Origin: Streptomyces tropicalis
Lineage (GTDB): Bacteria; Actinomycetota; Actinomycetes; Streptomycetales; Streptomycetaceae
Direction: 5' to 3'
NCBI RefSeq assembly: GCF_029269835.1
Contig: NZ_JARJBB010000003.1
Span: 496,001 to 560,000 of the forward strand
Length of the DNA: 64,000 bases
The first letter of the stretch is position 1; every line of letters begins with the position of its first letter. The position numbers and the translations under genes are program-made. Shown here one piece after another: positions 1-8,951 of this stretch. The notes under the pieces are model-generated. The model saw nothing but the letters and a program-made list of their open reading frames with translations. It did not search any database and had not been told where the DNA came from.

Positions 1-710
1 ACCTGGTCAGCGACGAGACCTGGCGCGACACCGTGCACACCCCGCAGGCCACGATGCTCCTCAGCCCCGCCGAGATGCTGCCCGGCCGGGTCACCGTCGT
101 CAGCGACCTCGCCGGTGCGCTGCTGCCCACCGGCTGGCCCGCGGCCGTCGCCCGCTTCCCCGCCGGCGACGGCGGGGAAGCCCTGCACGCGCGCGTGCTC
201 GACGTGCTCACCGCACTCGACGCCCGCGTGGCCGAACCGGTCGCCGCCGCGGCCGCGTACGCACTGGGCGAACCCGGGCCGGTCACCGCGCGGCGGGCCG
301 CCTCCGTCGCGCTGCACGCGCGCGTGGCCCGCGCCGCGCACAGCGCCGTGGTCGGTGCGGGCGGACTGGCCCGGCCGCCGCAGGCCGGCCGCCACCTCTA
401 CGCCGACCTCGGCCCCCTGCGCTCCGCGCTCGCCGCCCGCGGCGTCGGTGACGCACAGGAACTGGAGGACTTCCTCACCTCCCGCCTCGGCACGGCCGCT
501 CCGGGCGGCCACCGCTTCGGGGACGATCTCGGCGCGCTGCGCGTCCGGCTCTCCACCGGGCACCTGCTCGGCGGCGACGAGGAGGGTGCGGACCTGCTCG
601 CGTCGGCCCGGCCGTGGGAACTTCCCCGGGTGCAACGCGCGTTGATCTCCCTGACATCGGTACTCGACGATCTCCGCGACGACGCTCAGCGACGGGAGCC
701 GCCCCGATGA
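1..710 (+). CDS. C-terminal part of a PLP-dependent class I/II aminotransferase (5' end outside window)
   Basis: The reading frame is open from the left edge (first full codon at base 3) and ends at TGA 708-710, so only about 235 C-terminal residues are visible. The segment looks like the small C-terminal domain of fold-type I aminotransferases, with GRHLYADLGPL followed by a basic stretch ending ALRVRLSTGHLL. The PLP-binding lysine would lie upstream and cannot be checked. The stop overlaps the ATG of the next gene (ATGA), so the two are probably translationally coupled. The substrate cannot be told from this fragment; the family call rests on overall resemblance. Confidence 0.65.
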   Translation, partial: LVSDETWRDTVHTPQATMLLSPAEMLPGRVTVVSDLAGALLPTGWPAAVARFPAGDGGEALHARVLDVLTALDARVAEPVAAAAAYALGEPGPVTARRAASVALHARVARAAHSAVVGAGGLARPPQAGRHLYADLGPLRSALAARGVGDAQELEDFLTSRLGTAAPGGHRFGDDLGALRVRLSTGHLLGGDEEGADLLASARPWELPRVQRALISLTSVLDDLRDDAQRREPPR

Positions 711-1768
711 CGCAGCAGTCCGAGTCGACCACGCCCGCCTCCCCGTCCGCCGGCGGGGGCCCCACGGCCCGCTCCCCGCACCCGGCCCCGCCCCCGGTGC
801 CGCCGCTGGCCGCGCCCAGACCGCTGGGCGAGCTCCGGGTGTGGCCGCGCACCTTCCACGACCGGCTGACCGCCCCGCTGCCCGGGCTCAAGGGCCTGGC
901 CCGGTTCGCCCGCGAGGGTGCCGTCCGCCCGGCCCGGGAGGGCCTCGCGGGCATCCCGCTGCTGCCGTACGAACCCGCCCCGCTGCCCCGCGTGGACGCA
1001 CGCACCGTCGCCGTCACCTGGGCGGGACACGCCAGCTGGGTGATCCGGATCGGCGGGCTGACCGTGCTCACCGACCCGGTGTGGTCCCGCCGCATCATCG
1101 GCACGCCCGCCCGCATCACACCGGTCGGCGTCGAGTGGGAGGACCTGCCCCCCGTCGACGCGGTCGTCATCAGCCACAACCACTACGACCACCTCGACGC
1201 CCCCACCCTGCGCCGGCTGCCGCGCGACACACCGGTGTTCGTGCCGGCCGGGCTCGGCCGCTGGTTCCAGCGCCGCAGATTCACCCGCGTCACCGAGCTG
1301 GACTGGTGGGAGGCGGCCGAACTGCGCGGTGTCCGCCTCGACTTCGTCCCGGCCCACCACTGGTCCAAGCGCACCCTCACCGACACCTGCCGCAGCCTGT
1401 GGGGCGGCTGGGTGCTCACCGCCCCCGACGGCCTGCGCGTCCACTTCGCCGGCGACACGGGGTACGGCCACTGGTTCACCCGCATCGGCCGCCGCTACCC
1501 GGGCATCGACCTCGCCCTGCTCCCCGTCGGCGCCTACGACCCGCGCTGGTGGCTCAGCGACGTCCACTGCGACCCGGAGGAGGCGGTGCAGGCCGCGCAG
1601 GACCTCGGTGCGCGCCGCATGGCCCCCATGCACTGGGGCACGTTCGTGCTCTCCGCCGAGCCCGTCCTGGAGCCGCTGACCCGGGTGCGCGCCGCCTGGG
1701 ACAAGGCGGGGCTGTCCCGGGACGACCTGTGGGACCTCCCGGTCGGCGCCTCCCGCGTCCTGACCTGA
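707..1768 (+). CDS. MBL-fold metallo-hydrolase (NAPE-PLD/UlaG-like)
   Basis: This 353-aa protein starts at the ATG that overlaps the upstream stop. A Pro/Ala-rich, probably disordered head of about 45 residues precedes a metallo-beta-lactamase domain. The two-metal signature is SHNHYDH at residues 156-162. Further ligands are expected from FAGDTGYG and from the histidine in APMHWGTF near the C-terminus. The order WAGHASWVIRIGG, then TDPVWSRR, then the HxHxDH motif is that of the NAPE-PLD/UlaG (L-ascorbate-6-P lactonase) branch, cytoplasmic hydrolases of phosphodiester or lactone substrates. The substrate is unknown. Coupling to the aminotransferase suggests a shared pathway. Confidence 0.85.
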   Translation: MTQQSESTTPASPSAGGGPTARSPHPAPPPVPPLAAPRPLGELRVWPRTFHDRLTAPLPGLKGLARFAREGAVRPAREGLAGIPLLPYEPAPLPRVDARTVAVTWAGHASWVIRIGGLTVLTDPVWSRRIIGTPARITPVGVEWEDLPPVDAVVISHNHYDHLDAPTLRRLPRDTPVFVPAGLGRWFQRRRFTRVTELDWWEAAELRGVRLDFVPAHHWSKRTLTDTCRSLWGGWVLTAPDGLRVHFAGDTGYGHWFTRIGRRYPGIDLALLPVGAYDPRWWLSDVHCDPEEAVQAAQDLGARRMAPMHWGTFVLSAEPVLEPLTRVRAAWDKAGLSRDDLWDLPVGASRVLT

Positions 1769-1787
1769 GCGCGCCCCGGCCCGATGC

Positions 1788-2444
1788 TCAGCCCGGCCCG
1801 GACCCCGGCTCGTGCCGGGGCGCCGGGGGCGTACGGCGCAGCCGGCGCCACATCCCCGGCGCCGCGCCGAGCGCCACCGTCAGCAGGACCGCGGCCAGCA
1901 CCCCCTCCCACGGCTCGGGGAAGAGGGAACCGCCGAGCACACCGATCAGCTGGTACGTGAACGCCCACGCCAGGCACGCCGGAAGGTTGCCGCGGGAGAA
2001 GCGGCCGAGGGGCCACCGCGCCAGCAGGCAGGCCAGCATCACCGGTATCCGCCCGGCCGGCACCAGCCGCGACAGCACCAGCACCGCCACCCCGTGCGCG
2101 GCCAGCCTGTCCTGCGCCTGTGCGAGCCGGTCCCGCGTGGCCCTGGCCCGGATCGCCTCCAGCCACCGCGAGCCGTTCCGCGACCCCAGGCCGCGCCGTC
2201 CCAGCCAGTACAGCGCCGCGTCCCCGCAGAACGCGGCCACCGACGCCGTGACGAACACCAGCACCGGGGAGAAGGGCGCCGACTGGTGGAAGGCGACCAC
2301 CGCCGCCGAACTCACCAGCGCGCCGGTCGGCACCACCGGCACCAGCGCCCCGATCAGCACCAGCAGGAACAACGAGGGGTATCCGACGGCCTGCTGCGTG
2401 GACTCCGGCGGCGCGACCGTCGTCACCGCGGCGGCCAGCCGCAT
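1788..2444 (-). CDS. DedA-family membrane protein
   Basis: This is a 218-aa integral membrane protein with hydrophobic segments near residues 20-50, 65-80, 115-135, 145-165 and 175-195. The DedA (SNARE-associated/VTT) signature is recognisable as a glycine-rich re-entrant region, FCGDAALYWLGRRG, then a conserved arginine in SRLVPAGRIPVMLACLLARW. DedA proteins are undecaprenyl-phosphate or phospholipid flippases and sustain membrane potential. The ATG overlaps the TGA of the upstream hydrolase by one base (TGATG), so the two form a coupled pair. The gene converges on the MBL hydrolase to its left with only 19 bases between them. Confidence 0.85.
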   Translation of the reverse strand: MRLAAAVTTVAPPESTQQAVGYPSLFLLVLIGALVPVVPTGALVSSAAVVAFHQSAPFSPVLVFVTASVAAFCGDAALYWLGRRGLGSRNGSRWLEAIRARATRDRLAQAQDRLAAHGVAVLVLSRLVPAGRIPVMLACLLARWPLGRFSRGNLPACLAWAFTYQLIGVLGGSLFPEPWEGVLAAVLLTVALGAAPGMWRRLRRTPPAPRHEPGSGPG

Positions 2445-3220
2445 CACCGCGCGACTTCCGGGCGCAGGCTCTCGCCGTGCCCCGGCCGGTGCACCGCCAC
2501 CCCGGGTGCCGCTCCGGCCGCCAGACGCGCGAACTCGTCGCCCGGCGCGTGGAATTCGTGCGGGCGCACCGCGTCCAGGCCGATCGGCCAGTACGTGCCG
2601 TAGTGCACCGGCACCGCGCTGCGCGGCGCCAGCCGGGCCAGCGCCTCGGCCGCCCGCCCCGCGTCCAGATGCCCCGGGCCCAGGAAGGGCCCCCAGCCGC
2701 CGACCGGCAGCAGCGCCGTGTCGACCGGCCCGACCTCCTCGGCCATCGTGTCGAACAGGCCGGTGTCCCCGGCGAAGTACGTCCGCGCGGCGCCCTCGAC
2801 GACGTAGCCGAGCGCGGGGGAGCGGTGCGGCCCGACCGGCAGCCGCCGCCCGTCGTGGTGCGCGGCGACCGCCCGGACCGCGAGCGGGCCGACGCCGACG
2901 CGGTCGCCGCGCTCCACCTCGGTGATCCTCAGTCGGCCGCCCAGACGCCGCAGCCCCGGCACCGCGCGGGACGCGCCCCGCGGGACGACCAGCCGGGTGC
3001 CCGGCGCGAGCAGCGCCAGCGAGGGCACGTGCAGATGGTCGGCGTGCAGATGGGAGACGAGCACGACGTCCGCACGGCGGGCGTCCGGCGGCGGCAGCGC
3101 TCCCCGGCGCCGGCGCAGGTGCCCGAGCCGGCGCGTGAACAGCGGATCGGTGAGCACGCGGACGTTCGAGTCCTCGACGGTGCACGTCGCGTGACCCCAC
3201 CAGGTGATCTCCAGCGGCAC
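2444..3220 (-). CDS. MBL-fold metal-dependent hydrolase (UlaG-like)
   Basis: This 258-aa cytoplasmic metallo-beta-lactamase-fold protein starts with the typical MPLEITWWGHATC strand. The metal site is SHLHADH at residues 56-62, followed by YFAGDTGLFD and a late histidine in VPVHYGTYWP. It is a second, divergent UlaG-like hydrolase within 1.5 kb of the first, on the opposite strand. It is coupled to the DedA gene by a one-base overlap. A lipid or phosphodiester substrate would suit the DedA partner but is inference. Confidence 0.88.
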   Translation of the reverse strand: MPLEITWWGHATCTVEDSNVRVLTDPLFTRRLGHLRRRRGALPPPDARRADVVLVSHLHADHLHVPSLALLAPGTRLVVPRGASRAVPGLRRLGGRLRITEVERGDRVGVGPLAVRAVAAHHDGRRLPVGPHRSPALGYVVEGAARTYFAGDTGLFDTMAEEVGPVDTALLPVGGWGPFLGPGHLDAGRAAEALARLAPRSAVPVHYGTYWPIGLDAVRPHEFHAPGDEFARLAAGAAPGVAVHRPGHGESLRPEVAR

Positions 3221-3306
3221 CTTCTTTGCCTCCTTCGCGCGACTCCCCCCGAGCCTACGTGCGGGGGTAAGGTCGGCGGCGACATCCCGGAGGTGAGGGG
3301 GACGCC

Positions 3307-3741
3307 ATGGGAGAGGAGCGGGATGCCTCCGGCGCCGTCGCGGCGCCGGTCCGCGTCACGGCGATCGCGAGCCTGACGCCCCTGGAGGAGCTGAACGACG
3401 ACCCGTTCCTCGTCGACTCCCGCAGCCAGCACGCGATGTGCGCACGGTGGGCCGCCGAGCACGGCTACGTCGTCGCGCGCGAGCTGCTCGTCCGCGGACT
3501 GCGCACCGACCACAGCGCCCTGTGGGACGGGGTGCGCCCCGGCGTCGACCTGTTCGTCGCCCCCAGCCGCCGGGTCCTGGAGCGCGCGCTGTCCTCCGTC
3601 GAGGAGTTCACCGCGGAGTGCGCGCGCCGCGGCGTCCGGGTGGAGACGGTGGGCCGGGCGGAGCCGTCCTACGACGCCCGGATGAAGGCCCACGTCCACC
3701 GCCGCCTGTCCATGCCGACGGCCGGGTACGACGGCCGCTAG
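3307..3741 (+). CDS. Conserved hypothetical protein
   Basis: This 144-aa soluble protein starts at ATG 3307 behind a strong GGAGGTGAGG site. It has no signal peptide or membrane segment. The middle section, with SRSQHAMCARWAAEHGYVVARELLVRGL, has the look of the N-terminal helix and strand of serine resolvases, where a querying Q/C region precedes a WAxxxG segment. The catalytic serine strand is not convincing. I therefore leave the function open. It is transcribed away from the MBL/DedA pair. Its TAG stop sits at the first bases of the MITE-like repeat. Confidence 0.6.
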   Translation: MGEERDASGAVAAPVRVTAIASLTPLEELNDDPFLVDSRSQHAMCARWAAEHGYVVARELLVRGLRTDHSALWDGVRPGVDLFVAPSRRVLERALSSVEEFTAECARRGVRVETVGRAEPSYDARMKAHVHRRLSMPTAGYDGR

Positions 3742-3902
3742 GGTTTCTCGTCCGGATCATGCCGGGCTCGCGGGCCCTGGCACCGCGCCTCGCCGCGTTG
3801 CCGTCGGTTGCCATGGCTCCGCCACGGCGCCCTCTCCTCCGCCCCGCGATGCACGGCACCGGACCCCGCTCTCTGATCCGGCATGATCCAAACGAAAGAC
3901 CT
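3740..3902. repeat. MITE-like element with terminal inverted repeats
   Basis: A 12-base perfect inverted repeat (GGATCATGCCGG at 3754-3765, CCGGCATGATCC at 3878-3889) lies inside longer imperfect terminal repeats of about 25 bases (3740-3765 and 3878-3902). The 112-base interior has no convincing reading frame. The size and structure fit a miniature inverted-repeat element. No clear target-site duplication is visible. This element fills half of the 327-base gap between the hypothetical gene and the holin/phosphodiesterase gene; the rest holds only presumed promoter DNA. Confidence 0.5.
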
Positions 3903-4068
3903 CAGGTCCCGCGCACGGAGCCGGGGTTCGGCCCGGACCGAGACGGCCGGGCGGTGACGTGCCGGCCGCCGAGCGGCGCCGTGCCCGGCGCCCCGGGCCG
4001 TCGCGGGCGGTGTGGCAAGCTGGCGGGGGCCCGTGCGCAGGACCGGGCCGGGACGTGAGGTGTGCGGG

Positions 4069-6183
4069 GTGCAGGGCGGGCGGTGGCGGCGGATCGGCGG
4101 TCAGGCCGGCCGGAGCATCACGGTGTGGGCGGTCTCCACGCTCACCCTGCTCGTACTCGCCGGGATCCTGCCCGACTTCCGGCTCCAGTCCCCGAGCGGC
4201 GACAGCGCCACCCGCATCGCGGTGACCGCGGCCTTCGGCGCCGGCGCCTTCGGCATGCTGTCCGCCGTCGTCTGGCCGCTGCTGATCCGGCTGCTGCTGC
4301 TCGTGCCGGCGCTCGTGCTGGGGCTGCTGGTGTTCTTCCTCAACGGATCGCTGCTGCTGCTCGCACTGCGGCTGAACCCCTCCGGCGAGCCGCAGGCCGC
4401 CCCCGAGACCGCCGTCGTCGTGGCCGCGGTGATGTCCGCGGTGGCCTCGGCGACCGGCGGCGCGCTCGCCGTCCGCGACGACGACGCCTACCGGCGCCGG
4501 CTGTACCGGCTCTCCGACCGCCGCCGCAGACGGCTGCCACCCGGCCCGTCCGCCCCCGGCACCGTCGTCGTCCAGCTCGACGGCGTCGGCCACGACGTCC
4601 TGCGGGACGCCGTCGGCGCCGGTCTCATGCCGACCGTCGCCCGCTGGCTCGGCGCCGCGCCGGGACAGCGGCCCAGCCACCGCCTCACCCCGTGGCGCAC
4701 CGACTGGTCCAGTCAGACCGGGGCCAGCCAGCTCGCCATCCTGCACGGCTCCAACCACGACGTCCCCGCCTTCCGCTGGTACGAGAAGGAGACCGGCGAG
4801 GTGATGGTCAGCAACCGCCCGGCGAGCGCGGCCGAACTCCAGCGCCGGGCCGTCGAACGCACCGGCGACGCCGGTCTGCTGGCCGTGGACGGCGCCGGCC
4901 GCGGCAACCTGTTCAGCGGCGGCGCCGAGGAACTCGCCCTCGTCCTGTCGGTGTCGGCCCGGCGCGGCCGCCGCACCCGGTCCCGCTCCGGCTACTTCGC
5001 CTACTTCTCCGACCCCGCCAACGCCGTCCGCACCGCCCTGTCCTTCACCGCCGAGGTCGCCCGCGAGATCGGCCAGTCGCTCCGCGCCCGGTTCCGCGGG
5101 CAGCGCCCCCGCGTGGGCCGCGGCGGGCTGTACCCCCTGGTCCGCGCCTTCGCCACCGTCGTCGAACGCGACGTCGTCACCGCCGCGGTGATGGGCGACC
5201 TGCTCGCCGGCCGTACCGCCGTCTACGCCGACCTGGTCGCCTATGACGAGGTCGCCCACCACTCCGGCCCGCTCGGCCGGGACACCCGCAGCGTGCTGCA
5301 CCGGCTCGACCGCTGCCTCGCCCTGATCGAGAAGGCCGCCGAGCACGCCCCGCGCCCGTACCGGATCGTGGTGCTCTCCGACCACGGCCAGAGCCCCGGG
5401 GAGACCTTCCGCGCCCGCCACGGCCTGACCCTGGGCGACCTGGTGCGGGCCGGCTGCGGACTGCCCGTGCCGCGCCGGGCCGCGGACGTCCGCGTGGACG
5501 CCGGCCAGCGGGACAGCGCCCGCAGCGGCGCCGAGGCCCGGGCCGCGGTGCGGGCGGCGCTGCGCCGCCCGGCCGAGGAGCCCTCGCCGCGCGACCGGCC
5601 CGCCGGCCGCCGCGCCGAGCCCGTGGTGCTGGCCTCCGGCAACCTCGGCCTGGTGTCCTTCCCCGACGTCCCGCACCGGATGACCGAGGAGGAGATCGAC
5701 GCCCGCCACCCGGGTCTGCTGCGCACTCTCGCCGACCACCCCGGCGTCGGCTTCCTGCTCGTCGCCAGCGAGGAGCACGGCGGCCTGGTCCTCGGCGCGC
5801 ACGGGGCACGGATCCCGCTGGCCGACCTCGACGCCCGTCCCGGCCCTCTCGCGGCCTTCGGCCCCGGCGCCGCCGACGCGGTCCGCCGTACGCACTCCTT
5901 CCCGCACACCGCCGACATCATGGTCAACTCCAGCCACGACCCGGCCGGCGGCGACGTCCTCGCCTTCGAGGAGCAGATCGGCTCCCACGGCGGCCTCGGC
6001 GGCGCCCAGTCCCACCCTTTCCTGCTCTCGCCGCTCGCCCTGTCCCCGCCCTGCGGCGCGGACGGCACCGACGGCGAGGTCGTCGGCGCCGAGCAGGTGC
6101 ACCGCGTACTGCGCCGCTGGCTGCGCGAGGCGGACGGCCCCCGGATCCCGGTCGGCGAGCAGCCGGACCGGCGCGCTGCCTGA
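4069..6183 (+). CDS. Membrane-anchored phosphodiesterase: phage-holin-like domain fused to alkaline-phosphatase superfamily domain
   Basis: I chose GTG 4069 because GAGG lies eight bases upstream; the protein is about 704 aa. Residues 1-140 contain about four hydrophobic segments of the phage holin superfamily IV (membrane) type. A basic linker (RRRRRLPPG) leads to a type I phosphodiesterase/nucleotide-pyrophosphatase domain. Metal and nucleophile motifs visible are VVVQLDGVGHDVL, WSSQTGASQ, YDEVAHHSG and VVLSDHGQ, which is the expected order for this superfamily. The catalytic part should face the membrane surface. The substrate (phosphodiester, teichoic acid or lipid head group) is unknown. 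Confidence 0.85.
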   Translation: MQGGRWRRIGGQAGRSITVWAVSTLTLLVLAGILPDFRLQSPSGDSATRIAVTAAFGAGAFGMLSAVVWPLLIRLLLLVPALVLGLLVFFLNGSLLLLALRLNPSGEPQAAPETAVVVAAVMSAVASATGGALAVRDDDAYRRRLYRLSDRRRRRLPPGPSAPGTVVVQLDGVGHDVLRDAVGAGLMPTVARWLGAAPGQRPSHRLTPWRTDWSSQTGASQLAILHGSNHDVPAFRWYEKETGEVMVSNRPASAAELQRRAVERTGDAGLLAVDGAGRGNLFSGGAEELALVLSVSARRGRRTRSRSGYFAYFSDPANAVRTALSFTAEVAREIGQSLRARFRGQRPRVGRGGLYPLVRAFATVVERDVVTAAVMGDLLAGRTAVYADLVAYDEVAHHSGPLGRDTRSVLHRLDRCLALIEKAAEHAPRPYRIVVLSDHGQSPGETFRARHGLTLGDLVRAGCGLPVPRRAADVRVDAGQRDSARSGAEARAAVRAALRRPAEEPSPRDRPAGRRAEPVVLASGNLGLVSFPDVPHRMTEEEIDARHPGLLRTLADHPGVGFLLVASEEHGGLVLGAHGARIPLADLDARPGPLAAFGPGAADAVRRTHSFPHTADIMVNSSHDPAGGDVLAFEEQIGSHGGLGGAQSHPFLLSPLALSPPCGADGTDGEVVGAEQVHRVLRRWLREADGPRIPVGEQPDRRAA

Positions 6184-6387
6184 GCCCGACCGGTCCCGGG
6201 GCGTGCCCGCGGCCGCCCCGTGCATCCCCGGTCCCGCGCCCGGCCGCTCCGCCGCCCGCTCCGGCCCGTACCCACGCCCGCTCCGGCAGGTCGCGGCCGG
6301 TTCTGCGGGTGGAGGCGGTGCTTGTGTGGTCGGATGGCGGGTACGCAACCCGGGCACCGGGACCCTAGGCGAAAGGCATGGACCACC

Positions 6388-6813
6388 GTGGCAACCACGC
6401 GTACCGCACACACCGTGTGGGAGGGCAACCTGCTCCAGGGCAGCGGCGTCGTCTCCTTCGACTCCTCCGGCATCGGCCAGCAGCCGGTGTCGTGGCCGTC
6501 GCGCGCCGAGCAGGCGAACGGGAAGACCAGCCCCGAGGAGCTGATCGCCGCCGCCCACTCCAGCTGCTACTCCATGGCGCTCTCGCACGGCCTCGCCGGC
6601 GCCGGCACGCCGCCCACCACGCTGGAGACCAGGGCCGACGTGACCTTCCAGCCGGGTGAGGGCATCACGGGCATCCACCTCACCGTCGAGGGCACCGTGC
6701 CCGGCATCGACGAGGCCGCCTTCCTCGCCGCCGCCGAGGACGCCAAGAAGAACTGCCCCGTCAGCCAGGCCCTGACGGGCACGACGATCACCCTGACGGC
6801 GAAGCTCGCCTGA
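6388..6813 (+). CDS. osmC: OsmC/Ohr-family peroxiredoxin
   Basis: This 141-aa protein begins at GTG 6388; the upstream in-frame stretch has no family resemblance. The paired catalytic cysteines are C60 (AHSSCYSMAL) and C123 (KKNCPVSQAL), as in thiol-dependent organic-hydroperoxide reductases of the OsmC type. The N-terminal VWEGNLLQGSG region is typical. It acts in the cytoplasm, detoxifying organic peroxides and linked to osmotic and peroxide stress. It stands alone and is followed by a strong hairpin, so it is probably monocistronic. Confidence 0.93.
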   Translation: MATTRTAHTVWEGNLLQGSGVVSFDSSGIGQQPVSWPSRAEQANGKTSPEELIAAAHSSCYSMALSHGLAGAGTPPTTLETRADVTFQPGEGITGIHLTVEGTVPGIDEAAFLAAAEDAKKNCPVSQALTGTTITLTAKLA

Positions 6814-6836
6814 CCACGGCCGCCCACCGGCCCCAT

Positions 6837-6867
6837 GGTGCCGCGCCCCTCCCCGGGGCGCGGCACC
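6837..6867 (+). terminator. Rho-independent-type hairpin after osmC
   Basis: A perfect 13-bp stem (arms 6837-6849 and 6855-6867) with a five-base loop lies 23 bases after the osmC stop. It separates osmC from the dnaK promoter. A short T run follows at 6872-6874. Confidence 0.8.
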
Positions 6868-6897
6868 GTCGTTTCCCCGTCGTCCCGCCCCGCCGGC

Positions 6898-6918
6898 ATT
6901 GACAACGAGCCGCTCAAG
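6898..6918 (+). promoter_or_regulatory. HAIR-like HspR operator overlapping the dnaK promoter
   Basis: The known HAIR consensus is CTTGAGT-N7-ACTCAAG. Here the halves are ATTGACA (6898-6904) and GCTCAAG (6912-6918) with exactly seven bases between them. The right half matches 6 of 7 and the left half 4 of 7. A consensus -35 hexamer TTGACA (6899-6904) is embedded in the left half, with a weak -10 (TGTGCT) 17 bases later at 6922-6927. HspR bound here would block RNA polymerase. Confidence 0.6.
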
Positions 6919-6965
6919 TTTTGTGCTGGAAAGCGGAAGAGGGCTCCGGGCGGAAGGGGACGGCC

Positions 6966-8855
6966 ATGGCGCGTGCGGTGGGGATCGATCTCGGGACCAC
7001 GAACTCGGTGGTGGCCGTCCTGGAGGGCGGTGAGCCCACCGTCGTCGCCAACGCCGAGGGCGCGCGGACCACACCGTCGGTGGTGGCGTTCGCCAAGAAC
7101 GGCGAGGTGCTCGTCGGCGAGGTCGCCAAGCGGCAGGCCGTGACGAACGTCGACCGCACCGCCCGCTCCGTCAAGCGCCACATGGGCGACACCGCCTGGC
7201 GCTTCCCCGCGCAGGGCTCCGTGGACGGCACCCGCTACCGGGCGCAGGAGCTGTCGGCGCGCGTCCTGCAGAAGCTGAAGCGGGACGCCGAGTCGTACCT
7301 CGGCGAGGACGTCGCGGACGCGGTGATCACCGTCCCCGCCTACTTCGACGACGCCCAGCGGCAGGCGACCAAGGAGGCGGGGGAGATCGCCGGTCTGAAG
7401 GTCCTCAGGATCATCAACGAGCCGACGGCCGCCGCCCTCGCCTACGGCCTGGACCGGGGCGAGGAGCAGACCGTGCTCGTCTTCGACCTCGGCGGCGGCA
7501 CCTTCGACGTCTCCCTGCTGGAGATCGGCGACGGCGTGATCGAGGTGAAGGCCACCAACGGCGACACCCGCCTCGGCGGCGACGACTGGGACCAGCGGAT
7601 CGTGGACCACCTGACCCACCGCTTCAAGGGGCAGTACGGGGTCGACCTCGCCCAGGACAGGATGGCGCTCCAGCGGCTGCGCGAGGCTGCCGAGAAGGCC
7701 AAGATCGAACTGTCCTCGTCCTCCGAGACGACGGTCAACCTGCCCTACGTCACCGCTTCCGCCGAGGGCCCGCTGCACCTCGACGAGAAGCTCACCCGCG
7801 CCCAGTTCCAGGAGCTCACCGCCGACCTCCTGGACCGCTGCCGCACGCCCTTCCACCAGGCGGTCCGCGACGCCGGGGTGGAGCTGTCCGCGATCGACCA
7901 CGTCATCCTCGTCGGCGGCTCGACGCGCATGCCCGCCGTCACCGACCTGGTGCGGGAACTGACCGGAAAGGACCCGCACAAGGGCGTCAACCCCGACGAG
8001 GTGGTGGCCGTCGGGGCCGCGCTCCAGGCCGGTGTCCTGCGCGGCGACGTGAAGGACGTCCTGCTGCTCGACGTCACCCCGCTGTCCCTCGGCATCGAGA
8101 CCAAGGGCGGCATCATGACCCGCCTCATCGACCGCAACACGACGATCCCCACCCGCCGTTCGGAGATCTTCACCACCGCGGAGGACAACCAGCCCTCCGT
8201 CGGCATCCAGGTCTACCAGGGCGAACGGGAGATGGCCGCCGCCAACAAGAAGCTCGGTGTCTTCGACCTGACCGGCCTGCCGCCCGCCCCGCGCGGAGTG
8301 CCGCAGATCGAGGTCGCCTTCGACATCGACGCCGACGGGATCATGCACGTGTCCGCGAAGGACCTCGCGACCGGACGCGAGCAGAAGATGACGGTGACCG
8401 GCGGCTCGGCGCTGCCCAAGGACGACATCGACCGCATGGTCCGCGACGCCGAGCGGTACGCGGAGGAGGACCGCACCCGCCGGGAGGCCGCCGAGACCCG
8501 CAACCAGGCCGAGCAGCTCGTCTACCAGACCGAGCGGTTCGTCCAGGACAACCGGGACCGGATCCCCGAGGACACCCGGTCCGAGGTCGAGGAGGCGGCC
8601 GCCGAGCTCAAGGACCTGCTGGAGCGGCACGCCGACACCCCCGCCCTGCGCACCGGCGTGGAGCGGCTCGCCTCCGTCAGCCAGCGGATGGGGCAGGCGA
8701 TGTACGCGCAGGCGCAGACCGGGGACGCGGCGGCCGGACAGGACACCGGACCGGATTCCGGGCACGGCGGCACCCCGCCGCCCCGCGACGAGGAGGGCGT
8801 GGTGGACGCGGAGATCGTCGACGACGAGCGGGACGCGCGGGGCGGCGCCGCCTGA
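6966..8855 (+). CDS. dnaK: Molecular chaperone DnaK (Hsp70), stand-alone copy
   Basis: This 629-aa Hsp70 starts at ATG 6966 ([16 protein letters not shown]). The ATPase domain shows the phosphate-1 motif IDLGTTN, the [11 protein letters not shown] connect region and the phosphate-2 motif [14 protein letters not shown]. The substrate-binding domain follows ([17 protein letters not shown]). The tail ends [12 protein letters not shown], typical of DnaK. It uses ATP-driven cycles to refold or hold client proteins in the cytoplasm. No grpE, dnaJ or hspR lies beside it, so it is probably a second dnaK outside the canonical operon. The HAIR-like site upstream suggests it still belongs to the HspR regulon. 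Confidence 0.95.
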   Translation: MARAVGIDLGTTNSVVAVLEGGEPTVVANAEGARTTPSVVAFAKNGEVLVGEVAKRQAVTNVDRTARSVKRHMGDTAWRFPAQGSVDGTRYRAQELSARVLQKLKRDAESYLGEDVADAVITVPAYFDDAQRQATKEAGEIAGLKVLRIINEPTAAALAYGLDRGEEQTVLVFDLGGGTFDVSLLEIGDGVIEVKATNGDTRLGGDDWDQRIVDHLTHRFKGQYGVDLAQDRMALQRLREAAEKAKIELSSSSETTVNLPYVTASAEGPLHLDEKLTRAQFQELTADLLDRCRTPFHQAVRDAGVELSAIDHVILVGGSTRMPAVTDLVRELTGKDPHKGVNPDEVVAVGAALQAGVLRGDVKDVLLLDVTPLSLGIETKGGIMTRLIDRNTTIPTRRSEIFTTAEDNQPSVGIQVYQGEREMAAANKKLGVFDLTGLPPAPRGVPQIEVAFDIDADGIMHVSAKDLATGREQKMTVTGGSALPKDDIDRMVRDAERYAEEDRTRREAAETRNQAEQLVYQTERFVQDNRDRIPEDTRSEVEEAAAELKDLLERHADTPALRTGVERLASVSQRMGQAMYAQAQTGDAAAGQDTGPDSGHGGTPPPRDEEGVVDAEIVDDERDARGGAA

Positions 8856-8940
8856 GCCGGGACCGGCGTGCGGTCACCCGAGCCGGGACCGGCGTGCGGT
8901 CACCCGAGCCGGGACCGGCGCGCAGCCACCCGAGCCGGCA
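8854..8940. repeat. 26-base direct tandem repeat, 3.3 copies
   Basis: Units at 8854-8879 and 8880-8905 are identical. The third (8906-8931) differs at a few positions, and a partial fourth follows. Each unit begins GAGCCGGGACCGGCG. The array starts inside the dnaK TGA and ends 12 bases before the stop of the convergent sigma-CAP gene, so it fills the whole space between them. It may act as a bidirectional structured 3' end. Confidence 0.85.
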
Positions 8941-8951
8941 TCGGTGCGGTG

